A stretch of DNA of 64,000 nucleotides. Origin: Sipunculus nudus. Its lineage: Eukaryota; Annelida; Sipuncula; Golfingiida; Sipunculidae. The translations under genes and the position numbers were made by a program. The stretch lies in assembly GCA_026874595.1 (NCBI GenBank), contig CM049306.1:36102019-36166018 (forward strand), given 5' to 3'. The notes under the pieces are model-generated. The model worked only from the letters and a program-made list of their open reading frames with translations, made no database searches and was not told the DNA's origin. Positions 59,947 through 64,000 of the stretch are shown piece by piece; the first letter of the stretch is position 1, and each line of letters opens with the position of its first letter.

Positions 59947-61463
59947 AAATATAATAAAAAAATCAATAATATATAATATATACTACTGAGCCAGGGTTGC
60001 TTAGCCTCGATCCAATATATCTATGACTTATTTAAGGGAAGTTGTATATCTGCTTGTTATCATCTGATCACTCAGGCTTCGATTAAATGTCACAACTGTA
60101 GGGTGTGAAATTACTCATGTTCATGTTATGATTTTATTCAATTTAAGTCCGTGAGCTGGAGGGACCAACCTTAACCTAGATTAGTACCCATCACAATGTA
60201 ACATTTACAAAGCCCATTCAAATGATATATAAAATCTGTAAATATATTCAGGTTATGAGGTCTTCAGGGGTCTAAAGGTCATGAAATGTTTGGTGGGGGT
60301 GGGGGGGGGGGGGGGAGGCAAGGTGGGTCCCTCCAGCCCACGGACTATATATAATTGGCCTTGGTTGTGTTCGACAGTGTGTGCTAGAGTAGACTTAAAA
60401 CCATTGCCTATGAATGGGATATGTCACATACAGTGCTTTAATTAATTTAAAGCGAATTTTTAAAAAATTATCTTCTTCAAAAGTATCGAGAATAAGACAA
60501 AATCATCTACTTCCAGGAACAATATTAATGTTTGGAATTTATTTAATATATGACTGGACATAGTCATTGCACATTAACATATTTTATTGAATATATTCAG
60601 ATTAGATAAAATTATTTACTTCCCATTCTACTGTTAATGTTGCGATTTAATTCAATTTAAGATTGCCACCTCACATGTTTGTCAGACATACGTTACGACA
60701 CAGAACTCTGTAGTACAATTGTCAGCCATTCCAGTACAGATCCCAATTGTAATTAGTACTGATACGGCTCTACCAGTACAGTTGGCAATTTTAATTTGTA
60801 CCAGTACAAATCACAACTGCGATCTATACTGGAACAATTGCCAATCGTACCAGATTGCCATTTGCACCATGACATATACATTTATATATATCGGGTGATT
60901 CAGAAGAGAAGTCCCGAACTTTAGGGGGTTAATTATAATAATATGACAAACTGTTATTGACAAACGTAGTGACAAATTATTACAAATAAGACCATCACAC
61001 CTGTACCCTATGACCTGTCTCTGGATGACACTTGGCACCTACCGCCAGGTGCAACATGCAGCACCAAGCTTTGGATATACCTAATTTCACTTCTTAAATT
61101 TATTCTCATCATTCTCGTACCCACATTAACATGCAAATTTATAAAATAATTAACCCCTTAAGTTTGGGATTTTTTTCTTAATCACCCAATATATAATATT
61201 ATCCCTACTTTGTAATACAAAGCATTTCTGGCATGTATCCCATGACACATTCCTTATAAAGAGCTTGGGAAGGAATACGTCTCATGTGAAATACTGTGTC
61301 GCGTTTGCAAGATAAAAACACAAAACTGCGAAAGCGCGTAGGCATACCTAACCTGTGCTTATTTATTAAAAAAAATGTATAAATTTCTTTATATTTGAAA
61401 AATAATACACTTTATAAGAACAATTTAAGGCCCATCTGCACCGCCAAATGTAACATTACAATC

Positions 61464-61537
<74 letters not shown>

Positions 61538-62482
61538 ATATGTCATCGGAGCATTGTCAGTCAGGTGAAAAAAAGTCAAACCTTACCATAATAGAAACAA
61601 CACGAGCACAGTTATACAGTGAGCATGATTCAGGTGGCGACTATGGCCTCATTTGTTTCATTGTACTCGAGCAATCGAGTGAATCTAGTAATGTAACTAC
61701 GCAATCTGGGTGTGATGATTTGCCAAAGGGGAGTTTTTTATGTACATAATGCTCGATTGCCAAACTGGATTTGTGTCATGCATACTGCGTGTGTAGCCTA
61801 TACTTGGCACAATTAGTTTGTGGTATTAATCATTACCAATACAAGACTTCTTGTAAGTGTCCAACCCCCACCCCATCCCAACTGACCCCCTACCCCCTAT
61901 TCTCCGACTGATTATTTACATCTAATATTTTTGGAAGAATTTAAATTATGTAAAATTTGGTCGCTCCTTGTTGAATGTTCACCTGTTGACCCCTGTGACC
62001 TTGAAAAATAGGTCAAGTATAATTAAAACTGGGTCAAATTAATTGGACCATGGTAAGATACAATCTTGGTAAATATAAATGAAATCGGATGAAAAAAGTG
62101 ACAGAATGACCATAATAATAATAAAAATAATAATAATAATAATTAAAAGAAAAAGAAGAAGAGTACCAAAAACAAATATCTCCACCTATATATAGGTAGA
62201 GAGAATTATGTATGCTTCTTCAGAATTTAGTCTCAGTTTCGGGTTTAACCTATACCTGCATACAGCCTGCGCGGACAGTATATATACACGACTGAGTAAT
62301 TTAATAGCTATCATGCACTTACCTCCATCCATTGAGATGGTCGAAGCTGAAGAAACCAGCGACTATATTGGCTGCTAATTGTCCAACAGTGATGAATAGA
62401 GTGTTTACGGTAATCAGAGGACCACGAAGGTACACAGGCGATGACTCAGCAATATACAAAGGCGACGCAGTTGAGACCAGTC
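52622..62482 (-). CDS. SLC2A13-like: SLC2A13-like transporter gene 2, exons 2-9 (5' end outside window)
   Basis: Complement join, in transcript order: 62482-62323, 59196-58982, 58052-57941, 57290-57127, 56393-56276, 54352-54117, 53187-53035, 52746-52622. All GT-AG; lengths 160, 215, 112, 164, 118, 236, 153, 125 are identical to gene 1 exons 2-9, phases match and no stops occur. This gives ~427 residues; with a gene-1-like exon 1 the protein would be ~581. Motifs: PLYIAESSP, LFLPESPQW, LYYSATIIRMSGV (nearer to the usual MYYSATI than gene 1), DRVDRRPL, loop cysteines C-x2-C...CGFC, PWTFNTEIYPSW, PETRGKTSEE. TM7 motif is QKISAVS instead of QQLSGIN. Tail to tail with gene 1. Exon 1 is not in the last 1.5 kb and must lie beyond 64000. 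Confidence 0.92.
52747..53034. other. Intron 8 of gene 2
   Basis: Short intron; a ~30-bp direct repeat 'aatcaataattttggtcatgaaa' is visible. Nothing else. Confidence 0.6.
53035..53187 (-). CDS. SLC2A13-like: Transporter gene 2, exon 8
   Basis: 153 nt; acceptor TTTCAG, donor GTGAGT. Begins GLAIMPWTFNTEIYPSW. Confidence 0.92.
53188..54116. other. Intron 7 of gene 2
   Basis: No gene or recognised element. Confidence 0.6.
54117..54352 (-). CDS. SLC2A13-like: Transporter gene 2, exon 7
   Basis: 236 nt; acceptor TTTCAG, donor GTAACG (weaker than in gene 1). Cysteine-rich loop, CGFC kept. Confidence 0.92.
54353..56275. other. Intron 6 of gene 2
   Basis: 55548-55640 is inverted homology to gene 1 intron 6 (28370-28465), as expected. 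55670-55930 resembles 33370-33600, in the same + orientation, so that piece is a separate shared repeat. No gene. Confidence 0.5.
56276..56393 (-). CDS. SLC2A13-like: Transporter gene 2, exon 6
   Basis: 118 nt; acceptor CTTTCAG, donor GTGAGT. The N-S-S sequon of gene 1 is K-S-S here. Confidence 0.92.
56394..57126. other. Intron 5 of gene 2
   Basis: No gene or recognised element. Confidence 0.55.
57127..57290 (-). CDS. SLC2A13-like: Transporter gene 2, exon 5
   Basis: 164 nt; acceptor TATACAG, donor GTAAGA. Carries YYSATIIRMSGV and DRVDRRPL. Confidence 0.92.
57561..57878. mobile_element. PIF/Harbinger-type MITE in intron 4 of gene 2
   Basis: Same family as 37178-37518 (inner GGTTCTCAGGCAC / GTGCCTGAGAACC, right end TTGGCC). 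Flanked by TAA at 57558-57560 and 57879-57881. Not shared by gene 1's intron 4, so it inserted after the paralogues split. Confidence 0.8.
57941..58052 (-). CDS. SLC2A13-like: Transporter gene 2, exon 4 (TM7)
   Basis: 112 nt; acceptor CTGAACAG, donor GTAAGT. Carries the altered QKISAVS motif. Confidence 0.9.
58053..58981. other. Intron 3 of gene 2
   Basis: No gene. 58055-58330 shows patchy inverted similarity to gene 1 intron 3 near 25600-25850. Confidence 0.45.
58982..59196 (-). CDS. SLC2A13-like: Transporter gene 2, exon 3
   Basis: 215 nt; acceptor CATTGTAG, donor GTGAGA. Carries LFLPESPQW. Confidence 0.92.
59296..59627. mobile_element. Small MITE with GTTCA target duplication, intron 2 of gene 2
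   Basis: Begins CAGGGCCAG, ends GCGCCCCTG-like (CCGCCCCTG), G and C runs inside; GTTCA at 59291-59295 and 59628-59632. Third member of the family at 18464 and 45959. Confidence 0.75.
59880..59942. repeat. (AT)n microsatellite
   Basis: Two AT blocks split by 'gggc'. Confidence 0.95.
60146..60346. mobile_element. Short inverted-repeat element (MITE), ~200 bp
   Basis: AGTCCGTGAGCTGGAGGGAC at the left and its near-complement at the right, ~27 bp TIRs; a G run of ~16 lies inside. Target duplication not clear. Confidence 0.6.
60891..61189. mobile_element. Mariner-type MITE, ~299 bp
   Basis: TIRs of ~45 bp: left starts TCGGGTGATTCAGAAG, right (complement) TTGGGTGATTAAGAAA, both running into 'aggggttaatta'. 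TA flanks both ends. No transposase. Confidence 0.7.
61469..61526. repeat. (AT)n microsatellite
   Basis: AT dinucleotides followed by a short AC run. Confidence 0.97.
61527..62322. other. Rest of intron 2 of gene 2
   Basis: Short 'aataataat' run near 62120 and nothing else recognised. Confidence 0.5.
62323..62482 (-). CDS. SLC2A13-like: Transporter gene 2, exon 2
   Basis: 160 nt between GCAG acceptor and GTAAGT donor on the - strand; encodes PLYIAESSPVYLRGPLITV. Confidence 0.92.
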
Positions 62483-64000
62483 CTGCGATTAAACGTCATT
62501 TTAGTATAATAATAAATAGAACGCCGTAGTCTGTTATTAGCCTTCTTTTAAGTTTCATAATCATGTGACAATTAATGGAACGATCACGGTACCAGGTTTA
62601 AAATAGTGTACACTTTATAGGGTCCAATTTGAATTTAAAGCACGTTTGAATTGAATTTAGATATAGGGGATTCAAACTATAACGATACCAGATCAGTTCT
62701 GAAAGATAAACGACATTAAAGGATTTAAGTATATATAGGTTTAATAGGCTAGAATCGTAGAAGCAAGTAAATAAATTGTCACTGATGTAGGAAATGGAAT
62801 GAAATCAGCATACGAGAATAATATCTATTCTCCACAACAAATTAAAAAATGATTATGAATCCGTTCCACCAAGGGGTCACAATCGGATTTTGGTAGCAAT
62901 CATGAAATGCTTATATTTCTGTCTGATATGTTTAAACGGCAGAAAATTATGTGCAGTCCCGCAGTAATACTTACTGTATGTATATTTTGCAACTTCCTAG
63001 ACGTTTGCTATGTGACATCACTGGATGGCGTCTTTTAACAGACGATGTATTTTAACATATTTATGGTACCAACAACTATTATCACTAAATCAACGTCTGG
63101 AAAAATGTATTCTTGACCCTGTCACTTAAGTCAATATGTCCTGACAAAATAGACGAAATCTTTTCATATAATATATTATATTTAATAGACCTTTTTCATT
63201 TAACTAGCGACACGTGTACAGCGGTCAACGGCGGAAGAGATTTTTTTGGCAATGTTGCATTTATATGACTTAACACCAACGTCACCCATTATTGACCTAA
63301 GCCCTGGATTTTATCTTATATTGAACGGGGCCGAGTAGGAAGGGTATAAAATAAATGTAAAAGGTGATCGCCGTAGGCTAAAACAAATGAAAAGGGTGCA
63401 CTTATCAACATGCTACTTGTGAAACTGACATGAATCAGCACAGACAAAGGTTTTGGAAATGTTTCTGATTTTTTTTCATGGGTCTGTTGAAACATCTGTG
63501 AAAATTATTGAAACTGTTTGTAAAAATGTTCATGCAATATGTCTATATTCACCCGTTATATAACCACTTTCAATAAATCATTATAATTAACAAAAGTACA
63601 AAATACTGTGTCACTTGGGTAAACTTGTTTTCTGCATGCTGTATATTGGTCACTAAACCAAGTTTTGGCTCTTTAGTATTACATACAGTATATACTACAG
63701 AGCTTAAACTGGGTCTATTTGGTCACCTATGGTGGTTGTTCCCTTGTACATTATTCTCGGAGCACCTGGGTGATCTACTGACAGCTAATTTTTTACAAGA
63801 AGTTTAGTTTGTAAATATCGCGAAAAACCGACTATAATAAAGGTCAAGATAATTTCTCGCATCAACAAAGGTGTGCATTTGAAGCTGCAGATTGGTTGTT
63901 AGGTGTCCTAAATATCCTCAGCTATCCAGATGTGTCATGATGTTTTCGTATCATACTAAGACTTAAGATTCTCTCGTCAAACAGTCAACTATATACAGTG
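62483..64000. other. Intron 1 of gene 2 (partial)
   Basis: No sequence like exon 1 of gene 1 on the - strand. No gene or clear element. Confidence 0.6.

Overview
This is animal (metazoan) genomic DNA: AT-rich, with a multi-exon intron-containing gene family, many (AT)n microsatellites and many transposons. The mix of a nearly intact Ty3/gypsy element, a ~155-bp tandem-core element and an expanded SLC2A13-like transporter family fits a bivalve mollusc best. That taxon is an inference from repeat style and gene family, not proven from the sequence.

Left part (1-13.9 kb). A nearly intact Ty3/gypsy LTR retrotransposon (842-6075; gag-protease and pol both open, 3' LTR cut to 105 bp) sits inside an older dispersed repeat. 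It is followed by a CpG-rich patch with a candidate minus-strand first exon (6633-6727), a ~2.2-kb tandem array of ~630-820-bp units, a GA microsatellite and dispersed repeats.

Central part (13.95-30.66 kb). A complete nine-exon gene on the + strand encodes a 581-residue, 12-TM sugar transporter of the SLC2A13 (HMIT, proton/myo-inositol) type. All splice sites and intron phases fit. Two features are unusual: the TM1 aspartate tied to proton coupling is asparagine (GYN), and the TM7 QQLSGIN motif is changed. Its introns carry a 2.05-kb foldback element, a decayed jockey-like LINE split by a 155-bp satellite element, and several small MITEs.

Right-centre (27.69-50.03 kb). The 3' end of that gene plus ~9 kb of flank is tandemly duplicated. 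The breakpoint lies inside exon 6, so the second copy carries only a piece of exon 6, no exon 7, and intact spliceable exons 8 and 9. Both units also hold relics of older transporter copies (exon 9 + 3'UTR, exon 1, and in unit 2 exon 3). Because the units are paralogous they give filled/empty site pairs that define several transposons with target-site duplications.

Right part (52.6 kb to the end). A second SLC2A13-like gene lies on the - strand, tail to tail with the first. Exons 2-9 are present, each exactly the same length as in gene 1; exon 1 must lie beyond the window. The locus reads as a birth-and-death cluster of transporter paralogues with at least one full gene, one probably full gene, one truncated duplicate and several relics.
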